Source of the DNA: Bin87 sp034423115
Lineage (GTDB): Bacteria; Chloroflexota; Dehalococcoidia; Lucifugimonadales; UBA3495
Assembly: GCA_034423115.1 (NCBI GenBank)
Contig: DAOUJD010000032.1
Location: 18,181-82,180, forward strand
Length of the DNA: 64,000 nt
Direction: 5' to 3'
Each line of letters opens with the position of its first letter. Position 1 is the stretch's first letter. Of this stretch, positions 1 through 7,803 are shown piece after piece. The notes under the pieces are model-generated. The model searched no databases. It saw only the letters and a list, made by a program, of their open reading frames with translations, and was not told the origin of the DNA. The translations under genes and the position numbers were made by a program.

Positions 1-536
1 AGCACCCGTTCCGCGCTGTCAATTCGGATGGCCACCGCTGTGGTTCGGGCGTCGTCTCTATCCTTGTCGTAAAAGACCAGTACGCCCCGCGCCATTTCCT
101 CCCTACCAGCGCTGGGTTCCCCGCTTTCGATAAGCAGGACCTGGCTCTGAGGATTGTACGCCACGTTGGGCAAAGGCACGGGCTCCATTTCAATTTCAAC
201 CGGGTCGGCTATCCCCGGGATAGTCGCCTTTCTGAAGCGCCTTATCATTCGGTTGTCGAGCTCGGGCGAGGATTCCGGCTCGACGCCGTGTCGTTTCAGG
301 ATGGAGTCCACGAAAGGCTTTAGCACCCATTCGGCCCAGTCGATGCGTATGGCGACGATACGGGTGCGAGCGTCGTCAGCGTCTTTGTCGTAAAAGACGA
401 CAAGGCTTCCCGCGATGGTCTCGCCGACTCCGCTGGACTGCCCGTTTTCGATAAACAGCACTTCATTCGGTGGACTGTAGATTACGTTGGCTGTCGGCAA
501 GGGTAGCGAGTCGGTTCGCGTTACTGCATTTCCCAT
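1..536 (-). CDS. Tandem DUF2283-like small protein (partial, runs off the left edge)
   Basis: The reading frame stays open for 178 codons from an ATG at 534-536 to the window edge, so the C-terminus is missing. The protein contains the same unit twice, at about residues 17-66 and 120-170. Each copy runs VLxIExG, then VFYDKDxDDART, then VAIRID. This resembles DUF2283-type domains, which are often encoded beside small toxin-like proteins. The start overlaps the end of the upstream gene by 16 bp, which implies translational coupling. I infer an antitoxin-like or regulatory role from this arrangement; nothing in the sequence shows an activity. The duplication of the domain is clear, the family name less so. 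Confidence 0.75.
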   Translation of the reverse strand, partial: MGNAVTRTDSLPLPTANVIYSPPNEVLFIENGQSSGVGETIAGSLVVFYDKDADDARTRIVAIRIDWAEWVLKPFVDSILKRHGVEPESSPELDNRMIRRFRKATIPGIADPVEIEMEPVPLPNVAYNPQSQVLLIESGEPSAGREEMARGVLVFYDKDRDDARTTAVAIRIDSAERV

Positions 537-850
537 GGCCTACCTCCGTAAGCATCTTCCAACCTGTGGTCATGGTAAGCAGTCAGGAACAGTCCGGTCT
601 CAGGGTTGCCGAGGAAAACCACCTTAATCCATTGGCGCGATTCTGGCACACGCCCTACGATTATCGTATTAGGTTCACTCCCCGGCCGAGCGTCTATGTA
701 GCGGTCATAGGGATCGGCGATGATTTGCATTACCCACTCCGGACGGATGGCGCTGTGTCGCTGCAATAGCGAATCATCGTGGCCGAGCACTTTGGGCAAA
801 CGCTCAAAGGCTCGCCGGAGGTGTTCGATTTCGTCGGCCCCTGGTCCCAT
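521..850 (-). CDS. Small DUF4258/BrnT-like hypothetical protein
   Basis: A 109-residue basic and aromatic protein, compact enough to be a single small fold. Residues about 32-100 carry an RHSAI motif, an IIADPYDRY segment and an IKVVFLG strand. That layout recalls the DUF4258/BrnT RNase-like toxins: a His near the N-terminus and a strand-rich core. I chose the ATG at 848-850 because a TATACT -10-like box lies 9 nt upstream, so the message could be leaderless; no Shine-Dalgarno is visible. It overlaps the downstream DUF2283-like gene by 16 bp. The pair matches the layout at 57.4-58.2 kb. The toxin assignment is inference. Confidence 0.6.
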   Translation of the reverse strand: MGPGADEIEHLRRAFERLPKVLGHDDSLLQRHSAIRPEWVMQIIADPYDRYIDARPGSEPNTIIVGRVPESRQWIKVVFLGNPETGLFLTAYHDHRLEDAYGGRPWEMQ

Positions 851-882
851 CCAAGATAGAGTATAGCACCGGGCTAGTTTGC

Positions 883-1587
883 CTACGGCTCCATCATGCC
901 GTAGCCGACGTTCTTGACGGTGCGGAAATAGGTGACGTTGCCGGTCTCGAGCTTGTAGCGGAGGCGGCGGATATGCACGTCCACCGTGCGGGTGCCGCCG
1001 ATGTTTTCCACGCCCCACACGTTGGCGAGCAACTGGTCGCGAGTGAACACCTTTCCCACGTTTTCCATCAGGAATAACAGGAGTTGAAATTCAAGCCACG
1101 CGAGATCCACGGGCCGGCCGTTGGCGGTCACCTGGTAAGTGTCGGGGTTCAGCGCGATGCCGCCCACGCGGATCTGCTCGGCCGATGCGTTCGCCGCCTG
1201 ATGGCGTTGGGCGAGCCTGAGAATCCTCTTGATCAGCTCTGACGGTGGGCACGGAACGCTGACAAAATCGTCGGAGTCGCAGTACAAGTCGGGGTCGTCC
1301 AGGTCTTCTCCGGCGATGCAGCGCAGAACCAATGGCGCCGTTGCGTCGTCCATGCGAGGAGGCGCATCCACGTCCACGTCGGGCGACAGCAGCAGGACGC
1401 TGGGAGCATGTACGTCTAATGCGGAGTGGGCGTCGTAGTCGAGTTCCGGCCCCATGAGCACGATGGCTCCGGTATCGGCGGCCGCAGCCAGCGCTCCGTT
1501 CATGGTTTCCCATCCCTCTCCCAAGAGGAGCACCCGAGCCGGATCGGAGACCGTAGATAGATGGGCTGGTCTGGCGTACGCAGTCAT
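883..1587 (-). CDS. OmpR/PhoB-type winged-helix regulator with degenerate receiver domain
   Basis: 234 residues. The C-terminal part (about 135-232) is a clear OmpR/PhoB winged helix, with GKVFTRDQLLANVWG and TRTVDVHIRRLRYKLE followed by the wing TVKNVGYG. The N-terminal part (about 17-125) looks like a receiver, but the strand that normally ends in the phospho-acceptor Asp reads PSVLLLSP, with Ser in that position, and the acidic pocket is not evident. It is therefore probably an atypical, phosphorylation-independent regulator, and no histidine kinase is adjacent. AGGTGA lies about 7 nt before the ATG. It is divergent from the ATP-grasp operon at 1866 and may control it through the direct repeats in the shared spacer. 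Confidence 0.88.
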   Translation of the reverse strand: MTAYARPAHLSTVSDPARVLLLGEGWETMNGALAAAADTGAIVLMGPELDYDAHSALDVHAPSVLLLSPDVDVDAPPRMDDATAPLVLRCIAGEDLDDPDLYCDSDDFVSVPCPPSELIKRILRLAQRHQAANASAEQIRVGGIALNPDTYQVTANGRPVDLAWLEFQLLLFLMENVGKVFTRDQLLANVWGVENIGGTRTVDVHIRRLRYKLETGNVTYFRTVKNVGYGMMEP

Positions 1588-1865
1588 AACGCTGTCACCT
1601 GAGTTGGGGACCAGTTTCGGTGTGTCTTATGGCTAAGTACTATGCCGCCGTCGCATTAACGCGCGATTACGAACCCGTTACGCTTTTGTTACAGACATAG
1701 ACCGCCTTTCCGTAGGGGTTCGTCAGGGGTTCGTCGCGATCGCCTTGCCGGCGTGGAAATCCAGCCGTTACAAATCGTTAATCCCCAGGCAACAACGATG
1801 TGGCATGATGGACACGTTGCATTTTGCCGCGTGAGACGCGCGGCTCGGTTGGGAATGGGAAGCCA
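1588..1865. promoter_or_regulatory. Divergent intergenic region with GTTAC direct repeats
   Basis: A 278-bp spacer between the winged-helix regulator (minus) and the ATP-grasp operon (plus). GTTAC occurs at 1677-1681 and again at 1688-1692, exactly 11 bp apart. CGTTA occurs at 1766-1770 and 1776-1780. OmpR/PhoB-family proteins bind tandem half-sites with about 11-bp periodicity, so these are candidate operators. No convincing sigma70 promoter was seen. Confidence 0.4.
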
Positions 1866-3245
1866 ATGCTGATTGACACGATAAATCGCCGGCACGTCCT
1901 GAATGAATGCCTGTCTCTGGACGGTTCCGTGAAGCCCGTTTACCGCAATCTGATGGACAGCATGGAGCACCTGGGTGTAGAGGAACTGCGGCGCCGGTGG
2001 GTCGTTGCCAACGATCAGGCCGCCTTGGATGCGTTCACGTTCATGCTGGACCCAAAGGAGTTTCGCACGGTACCCACCGACTGGGTGCCCAGGTTGATTC
2101 CGGCCCAGGACTGGCGGGTCATTTCGCGCGGGGTGGCGCAGCGGCTGAAGGCCATCAACCACTTTCTGTTGCACCTTTACTGTGGCGATCAGGACGTGGT
2201 GCCCCCGGACGTGATGTATTCGTGCCAGTACTACAATCCCGAGTTGCAGGACTTCCGGCCGGCTCAGGACGTGTTCGTGCATATCTATGGCATCGACCTG
2301 GTGCATATGGGCGATGGCCGGTACGTGATCCTGGAAGACAACCTGCGGATACCGTCTGGCATCACTTATCAGATGAAGAGCGCCGAGATCGGGTTGGGCG
2401 TGCTGCCGGAGCTGACCGAGGGTTACGACATCGTTCCATACGACATCAGGGCGGCCTACCATGAGATGTTCGCGTCGCTGTGCGACGTGCCGGAGCCGGT
2501 GTGCGTGCTGCTCACGGACAGCAAGTACGGTTCCGCGTTTTTCGAGCACCGCTACCTGTCGGAGATGCTGGGGATCACTCTGGTGGAGGGTTCGGACCTG
2601 TACATTGGCGAGAATGGTCGGGTGTGGTCCCGGGCGATGGGTGGAGACTTCCAGGTTGACCTGATATACCGGCGGGTGGAGGACCTGGAACTGTTCGTGC
2701 CAGGATTGACGGAAGCATACCTGAACCATAAAGTTGTGCTGGTGAACGCCATGGGCACCGGCGCGTGCGACGACAAGCTTGTATTCCTGTGGGTGCCTGA
2801 CATGATCGAGCGCTACCTGGGCGAGCCGGCCATACTCGACCAGGCGGTGAGCTACGACCTGCGTTCACCGACCAATCGGGAGTACGTGCTGCAGAACCTG
2901 GACAACATGGTGCTGAAAACGCGTCAGGGCTACGGAGGATTGGGGGTTTTCATACTGCCCGATCTGGACAAGGGTTACCGCAGCCGGCTGGCCCAGCAGT
3001 TAATCGAGCAACCCCAGGTGTTCATCGCCCAGGAGACGCTGGACTTCTCCCAACACATTGTCTTTGATGAGTCGAGTGGCGCATTTGAGGAGCGCTACGT
3101 GGATCTACGCGTGTTCGCGGTGCAGAACGGCCACGGGGAGGTCACCGTGTTCCCAGGCGGGCTGACCCGCGTGTCGGAAGCGAATAGCCGGGTCACCAAC
3201 AACTCATCCGGAGGGTCATGCAAGCCGAGTTGGGTGGTCCGTTAG
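1866..3245 (+). CDS. Circularly permuted ATP-grasp protein (DUF404/DUF407 type)
   Basis: 459 residues from ATG 1866. I preferred this to an upstream TTG because GGGAAG sits just before it. The protein matches the circularly permuted ATP-grasp family: N-terminal LSLDG and KPVYRNLMD, then YCGDQDVVPPDVM, then IYGIDLVHMGDGRYVILEDNLRIPSG, then VNAMGTGACDDKLV, and a C-terminal VFPGGLTRV near SSGGSCKPSWV. Family members are predicted amide-bond-forming ligases that work with alpha-E and transglutaminase-like proteins on an unidentified peptide. Here it is first in exactly that set; its 3' end overlaps the transglutaminase gene by 28 bp. Substrate unknown. Confidence 0.93.
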   Translation: MLIDTINRRHVLNECLSLDGSVKPVYRNLMDSMEHLGVEELRRRWVVANDQAALDAFTFMLDPKEFRTVPTDWVPRLIPAQDWRVISRGVAQRLKAINHFLLHLYCGDQDVVPPDVMYSCQYYNPELQDFRPAQDVFVHIYGIDLVHMGDGRYVILEDNLRIPSGITYQMKSAEIGLGVLPELTEGYDIVPYDIRAAYHEMFASLCDVPEPVCVLLTDSKYGSAFFEHRYLSEMLGITLVEGSDLYIGENGRVWSRAMGGDFQVDLIYRRVEDLELFVPGLTEAYLNHKVVLVNAMGTGACDDKLVFLWVPDMIERYLGEPAILDQAVSYDLRSPTNREYVLQNLDNMVLKTRQGYGGLGVFILPDLDKGYRSRLAQQLIEQPQVFIAQETLDFSQHIVFDESSGAFEERYVDLRVFAVQNGHGEVTVFPGGLTRVSEANSRVTNNSSGGSCKPSWVVR

Positions 3246-4120
3246 CGCGAGAGCTGATACCCGTGCATTTCGCGTATGTCGCCAGGTACGCGTACTCGGA
3301 CGTCGTGGTGCAGAACGACAACTTCCTGAGGCTGTCGCCGTACGACGACTGGTACCAGACTCCCGCCAACGGAGGCTGCCACGTGGCAACCGTTCCGGCG
3401 GGACGCAAGATTACCTACCCCGACCGGCTGGGAAACGTCGTCAACCGGGTACGCGTGACGTCTCCGCACCGGGAGTTGATCATCGCGGCGACGGGACAGG
3501 TCTGTCTCAACGAGCGCGGCCCGGCGGTGGACGACGTCCCGCTGGAGTCGCTGGCCTACGGTCTGGAGGCGCAGGAGTTCCTGACTGCGTCGTACCTGGT
3601 GGATCCGGAGAGCGTGCGGATGACGGCCCGGGAGGCTATTGGCGGAGCGACGACGTTGCTGGAAACCGTCGACGCCGTGGTCCGGTGGGTGTACGGAAAC
3701 ATACGGTACGAACGAGGCAATACGTCAGTGAACACCGCCGCTGCGGACGTGCTGGAATCCATGAGCGGCGTGTGCCAGGACATGACGCACCTGGGGATGG
3801 CGATGCTGCGGGCGCACGGCATTCCGGCGCGATACGTCAGCGGTCTGCTCACCCGCCAACCGGGCGAGACCCACGCGTGGCTGGAGTTCCTGCATCCGAC
3901 GCACGGCTGGCTGCCGGCGGACCCGACGCGGGGGAATACGCAGTTGAACGGCACCGATTACCTGAAATTTGCGGTGGGCCGTGATTACTCGGAAGTGCCG
4001 CCCGTCACGGGTTCGTTCGTGTCCAAGGGCGAGGGTTGGTTGAATTTCACCACGGCGAAGGTCTTTTTCGACCGGGAGACGATATCGGTGGATGACGCGC
4101 TGGCGCTGTTGGAAGGGTAG
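3218..4120 (+). CDS. Transglutaminase-like cysteine protease family protein
   Basis: 300 residues. An N-terminal beta-rich domain (about 15-130) precedes a transglutaminase core with a complete triad: Cys186 in SGVCQDMTH, His219 in GETHAWLEF and Asp235 in PADPTRG. The C-terminal GRDYSEVPPVTG is typical of the bacterial family that accompanies alpha-E and ATP-grasp genes. It probably acts as a peptidase or amidase in the cytoplasm, as no signal peptide is present. It overlaps the end of the ATP-grasp gene by 28 bp, so the two are co-translated. It is separated from the alpha-E gene by a 73-bp gap carrying a palindrome. Confidence 0.93.
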   Translation: MQAELGGPLARELIPVHFAYVARYAYSDVVVQNDNFLRLSPYDDWYQTPANGGCHVATVPAGRKITYPDRLGNVVNRVRVTSPHRELIIAATGQVCLNERGPAVDDVPLESLAYGLEAQEFLTASYLVDPESVRMTAREAIGGATTLLETVDAVVRWVYGNIRYERGNTSVNTAAADVLESMSGVCQDMTHLGMAMLRAHGIPARYVSGLLTRQPGETHAWLEFLHPTHGWLPADPTRGNTQLNGTDYLKFAVGRDYSEVPPVTGSFVSKGEGWLNFTTAKVFFDRETISVDDALALLEG

Positions 4121-4132
4121 TGAACCCTGCAG

Positions 4133-4155
4133 GGGGCAGGTTTCAAACCTGCCCC
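4133..4155. repeat. Perfect 23-bp intergenic palindrome (GGGGCAGGTTT family)
   Basis: GGGGCAGGTTT, a single C, then its exact reverse complement. It lies between the transglutaminase and alpha-E genes, so it could form a strong RNA hairpin in the operon transcript. Close relatives occur near 19.63, 44.77, 49.07 and 54.57 kb. Confidence 0.85.
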
Positions 4156-4193
4156 TACCAATAGATGACGCTACAAAAGGAGCAGGTTGGATT

Positions 4194-4718
4194 ATGGTGG
4201 AACCGAGGTCGATATCCGTGAGCCCGGACCGGTGGCTGACCGACTCCAGGGTGTACAACCTGATCTGGCTGGGGCGTTGGCTGGAGCGCGCGGACAACAT
4301 CGCCCGCGTGGTGAACACCTTCGCCAGGATGGCAGTGGAGGGCGGCACCGATATGCTGACCCTGCAACAGTCGCTGGTGAACGCGGCTGCCATCCGCGGC
4401 ATCCAGATTGACGACGAGGAACAGTCATTGGCGATGCTGTTGAAGGACCATGGGACATCTTCCATCTACCACAGCCTGCACACCGCCCGCAGCAACGCCA
4501 CGCACGTCGGCACCATCGAGCTGATTCGGGCGATATCGGAGACGGTGATGATCCTGGAGCGGGAGGGGGCGATGCCTTCGTCGCCGCTGGACGCCCTGCT
4601 GTTGACCAATGAGATCCTGGAACGGTTGGAAAACGTTTACAAGGTCATCGACGACAGTTGGTTCCACCAGGAAGCGCTGTCGGAGGAAGAGGTGTACCGG
4701 CGGTTCGTACAGCAGTAG
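4194..4718 (+). CDS. Short alpha-E domain protein (DUF403)
   Basis: 174 residues from ATG 4194, which follows AAAAGGAGCAGG. I rejected the longer upstream frame because it runs through the palindrome. The start of the fold, SRVYNLIWLGRWLERADNIARVV, is the alpha-E signature, and the protein is predicted to be all helical. Known alpha-E proteins are usually about 310 residues, so this is roughly half length, ending after the ENVYKVIDDSWF helix. The frame shows no internal damage, so it may be a genuine short form. It is third in the ATP-grasp/transglutaminase set and probably part of the same peptide-modifying complex; its biochemical role is unknown. Confidence 0.85.
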   Translation: MVEPRSISVSPDRWLTDSRVYNLIWLGRWLERADNIARVVNTFARMAVEGGTDMLTLQQSLVNAAAIRGIQIDDEEQSLAMLLKDHGTSSIYHSLHTARSNATHVGTIELIRAISETVMILEREGAMPSSPLDALLLTNEILERLENVYKVIDDSWFHQEALSEEEVYRRFVQQ

Positions 4719-4730
4719 CGGCCGGTGGGT

Positions 4731-5402
4731 TCAGGTCGTCTCCGCCGGCGCGGGCCTTCGTCGCGCCTGCAACGCCGTGCGCACGTTCCACCAGATGATC
4801 AGCGGGGTGATGACGATGGTGGGCAGCAGCCAGGGCAGCCACACCGGGTTCATGTTGACGTTTACGACCATGACCGCCGTGATGGTAGCGATGGTGCCGG
4901 CCATCATGTTGGTGAGGTGCCGCTGGATGCGGAGGTGAGGTGCCGGGCGTCGTCTGCCACTGCGGCCCTGGCTGAAAAACAGCCCGTCGGCCACGCTCAG
5001 GGCGACGGCGATGAACCCGAACACCACCAGGGTGATCCAATTTCCGGCGCCGGACAGCGCAAGGACTCCGGCATAGCACCACATAGCGATGCCGGTCAGC
5101 CCCAGGATGGCGACGGCGATCCAGTCCACTGCTTGAGGTCGGCGGCTGCGGTTACGGGCGAAACGCCAGCCTGCGAACACCAGGTAGAAGCTGAAAAAGG
5201 CAATCAGCAGCAGGAACACCGAGGCGCCTAGAATCGCCAGCGGAATCGCAGTCAGGAAAATCAGCGTCATGCCGATGGCGTAAACCCGGCCGGCGCGAAC
5301 GTGGATTACACCGCCCTTGGCCGTGACCAGCGCCACGAAGGCCGTGAGCAGGGCCACCGAACCCGCGGCGATGTGGATGACGAGGAGGACGAGGGCGATC
5401 AT
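4731..5402 (-). CDS. Multi-spanning membrane protein (DUF2306-like)
   Basis: 223 residues with about seven hydrophobic helices. The first, IALVLLVIHIAAGSVALLTAF, contains a membrane His; a later segment is HLTNMMAGTIATITAVMVV. The helix pattern and paired histidines resemble the DUF2306 predicted membrane proteins, whose function is unknown. The start codon overlaps the stop of the adenine deaminase gene as ATGA, so the two are translationally coupled. Any link between purine salvage and this membrane protein is unproven. Confidence 0.8.
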   Translation of the reverse strand: MIALVLLVIHIAAGSVALLTAFVALVTAKGGVIHVRAGRVYAIGMTLIFLTAIPLAILGASVFLLLIAFFSFYLVFAGWRFARNRSRRPQAVDWIAVAILGLTGIAMWCYAGVLALSGAGNWITLVVFGFIAVALSVADGLFFSQGRSGRRRPAPHLRIQRHLTNMMAGTIATITAVMVVNVNMNPVWLPWLLPTIVITPLIIWWNVRTALQARRRPAPAETT

Positions 5403-6427
5403 GGCGGGACGGACACGCCGTTTGACTCCAGGTAGGCGTCCAGTTCCGCCAGCAACTCGTTGCGGCGTTGGCGATCCAGAAACGCGGCATGGAATGAATT
5501 GCGGGCGATTTGGGCCAGGGCAGCATCGTCCAACCCCAGGTGATCCTGCGTGGCCTGGTAGTTTTCGTTGATGTATCCGCCGAAATAGGCAGGGTCGTCG
5601 GAGTTCAGCGTAACCATCAACCCAGCGTCCAGCATTTCGCGTAGCGGGTGACGGTCAAGCGAATCGACGACGCGCAGTTTCAGGTTTGAAAGAGGGCACA
5701 CTGTGAGGGGAGTGCGACGATGGACCAGTTCGGCGGTCAACTCGGGGTCTTCCAAGGCTCGGTTGCCATGGTCGATGCGCCGCACTTTCAGGATGTCCAC
5801 CGCCTCACGGACGAATTCTGCCGGACCCTCTTCACCGGCGTGGGCTACACAGGCGAACCCCGCCTCGCGTCCGGCAGCGAATACGCGGGCGAACTTCGCC
5901 GGAGGATTGCCCGACTCTGAGGAGTCCAGGCCAACGCCGTAGATCAAGTTGCGGAATGGTAAGGCTTGATCCAGGGTAGCGAAGGCGTCGGCTTCGTCCA
6001 GATGGCGCAGGAAGCACATGATCAACCGAGACGTGATGCCGCGTCGCTCTTGGGCATATAGGAGTCCGGCTTTGATTCCTTGGCAGACTGTGGCGAATGG
6101 AACGCCGCGGGCGGTGTGCGCCTGGGGGTCGAAGAATATCTCTGCGTGCCGGACGCCCTGGCCGGCGACGCGGTCGAAGTAGGTACAGGTCAAGTCGCAA
6201 AAGTCCTGCTCGGTGCTCAGCGCGGCGACGCCCTGGTAGTAGATGTCAAGGAAGTCCTGCAGGCTGGAAAAACGGTAGGCAGCACGCGCTTCGTCCACGG
6301 TGACGAAAGGCAGGGTGATGCCGTTGCGCCGCGCGATGGTCAGCATCAACTCCGGCTCAAACGTCCCTTCGATGTGGACGTGCAGTTCGGCCTTGGGGAG
6401 GTTGCGGATGAACGGGGATATATGCAT
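5399..6427 (-). CDS. Adenine deaminase (adenosine deaminase superfamily)
   Basis: 342 residues with the full zinc hydrolase set: HVHIEG (His16, His18), a metal His in VAHAGEEG with the adjacent catalytic Glu, RIDHGN, and LNSDDPAYF supplying the metal Asp. The motif GLDSSESGNPPAKF is typical of the Aah1-like branch that deaminates the free base adenine rather than adenosine, so I prefer adenine deaminase (adenine to hypoxanthine, purine salvage, cytoplasmic). Adenosine deaminase is the alternative. Length is normal for the family. It is upstream of and overlaps the DUF2306-like gene. Confidence 0.9.
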   Translation of the reverse strand: MHISPFIRNLPKAELHVHIEGTFEPELMLTIARRNGITLPFVTVDEARAAYRFSSLQDFLDIYYQGVAALSTEQDFCDLTCTYFDRVAGQGVRHAEIFFDPQAHTARGVPFATVCQGIKAGLLYAQERRGITSRLIMCFLRHLDEADAFATLDQALPFRNLIYGVGLDSSESGNPPAKFARVFAAGREAGFACVAHAGEEGPAEFVREAVDILKVRRIDHGNRALEDPELTAELVHRRTPLTVCPLSNLKLRVVDSLDRHPLREMLDAGLMVTLNSDDPAYFGGYINENYQATQDHLGLDDAALAQIARNSFHAAFLDRQRRNELLAELDAYLESNGVSVPP

Positions 6428-6500
6428 GGACGGCGATGGCTGTTGGAGACAATTGGCTTATAGTCCACGCTATGAAGCAGTTGGAAAAGCGCGAAGCACG

Positions 6501-7478
6501 CTATCCTTCAGTAGTGTTGAATCTCGCCTCACCAAAAGACTGAGTAACTCTCGGAGGCGGTGGACTTCCATACAAAGCGGCGATCTCATGTAGACCTAGT
6601 ACGGACCGGGTTAGGTGCCCAAGTAATTCGACGTAATAACGATAGAAAATATTCTCGGGCTCATCCCTGTTGATCTGCATAATCAACGGTGTATTTCGGT
6701 CATACATGTATGTGGCACTGTATGGTCGGCCGCTAGCGATTGAGTACCACACTGTACCGTGTCCTAGCACACACAGCATCTTGACCATGTCGTTACGGTC
6801 AAGGTTTGCATTAATGTCGCCAAAGCGTTTAACAATATCGTCAAAAGTCGACCTAGCCGGAATCCTGGTTGCGATCACCGTGGTGTGAAGCGGGTTCAAT
6901 ATCGTCCCCGGTTTGTCAAGCCATTGCAGGTGTTGGTTTTCGGTTATGTGCCCGTAAGGATTCCCCGGTCGGTTCAGTCTGGCGACTGTAACCAGTTTCT
7001 CCATAGCCGAATCAAGTTCCTTGCGGCCGAGGCTCTGCTTAATTTCCGCGACAGCGTAGACGCCCTCGATGGGATAATGAAACCGCCTAGACTGGTTGGT
7101 TGCTCCAGGCTTGATGACTGGAGACCAATTCGGGTCAAGTATGATCAAGTCACAATCGCCAGCAGTTAGCCCATCGCGATCACTTACGACACCTGGCGAA
7201 ACGCTGTAGCGGTTGGGTAACAGTTGCGCCAATTCTTCCCGAATTATCTCTTCAACTCCCATCCCAGAGTCGAAGTTTTGAACACTGAATTTGATCTCGG
7301 CACCAGCGCGAGCAACGATTCGTTCCTGCACGAATTGGCATGTGATCATCAGCGAATTGAGGAGAGTTTGATTCCTGGTCGATTTGGGTTGCCAAGACTC
7401 CACATCAGGCAAGGGTTGGTGCCAGGGCACGGTGCTCATCTCCTGATCTATTTCAACAATGGGGCAGGCGACGTACAC
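6501..7478 (-). CDS. DUF6602-like nuclease-fold protein
   Basis: 325 residues by the first GTG. An ATG at 7437-7439 (MSTVPW) is another possible start and neither has a well-spaced Shine-Dalgarno. The central part has GDCDLIILDP followed after about 30 residues by VYAVAEIKQSL, a D...ExK layout typical of PD-(D/E)xK nuclease folds and of DUF6602. Base composition is clearly more AT-rich than the neighbours, which suggests horizontal transfer. It stands alone next to a tRNA-Ala gene, a common insertion point for foreign DNA. Possible roles are defence or DNA processing; the nuclease activity is inference. Confidence 0.75.
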   Translation of the reverse strand: MYVACPIVEIDQEMSTVPWHQPLPDVESWQPKSTRNQTLLNSLMITCQFVQERIVARAGAEIKFSVQNFDSGMGVEEIIREELAQLLPNRYSVSPGVVSDRDGLTAGDCDLIILDPNWSPVIKPGATNQSRRFHYPIEGVYAVAEIKQSLGRKELDSAMEKLVTVARLNRPGNPYGHITENQHLQWLDKPGTILNPLHTTVIATRIPARSTFDDIVKRFGDINANLDRNDMVKMLCVLGHGTVWYSIASGRPYSATYMYDRNTPLIMQINRDEPENIFYRYYVELLGHLTRSVLGLHEIAALYGSPPPPRVTQSFGEARFNTTEG

Positions 7479-7520
7479 ATCGCATGCGGACTGTGACTGC
7501 TGATCGTTGTGGGCAAAAAT

Positions 7521-7595
7521 TGGTGGAGGCTAGGGGATTCGAACCCCTGACCCCCTGCTTGCAAAGCAGGTGCTCTCCCACTGAGCTAAGCCCCC
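7521..7595 (-). tRNA. tRNA-Ala (anticodon TGC)
   Basis: Read on the minus strand it begins GGGGGCTTAGCTCAGTGGGA and ends GCCTCCACCA. The acceptor stem pairs GGGGGCT with AGCCTCC (one G-U). The anticodon stem-loop is CCTGCTTTGCAAGCAGG with TGC in the loop. The T arm has GGTTCGAATCC. The 3' CCA is encoded. Confidence 0.97.
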
Positions 7596-7803
7596 ACGGC
7601 GGCGTCTCGCCTTGCTCGATTGTAGCATAGGGCTCTCGTACGCCCGCCCGGCTGGTGCTGGATGAGTGGGCCGCCTACCGGGTCAAAACGGGTGGTACGC
7701 GGCACAACGCGCTCGTTTTACACTGCGACGGGCAGCGAGTATGATACCGACACCATTTTCTGTTGAATCGAGCGTCCGCATGGGGCGGACAAGGAGTGTC
7801 ATC

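Noticed and set aside
1689..2729. 346-codon minus-strand frame opposite the ATP-grasp gene
   Set aside because: It covers the middle of the ATP-grasp gene, whose motifs are unmistakable, and has no start signal.
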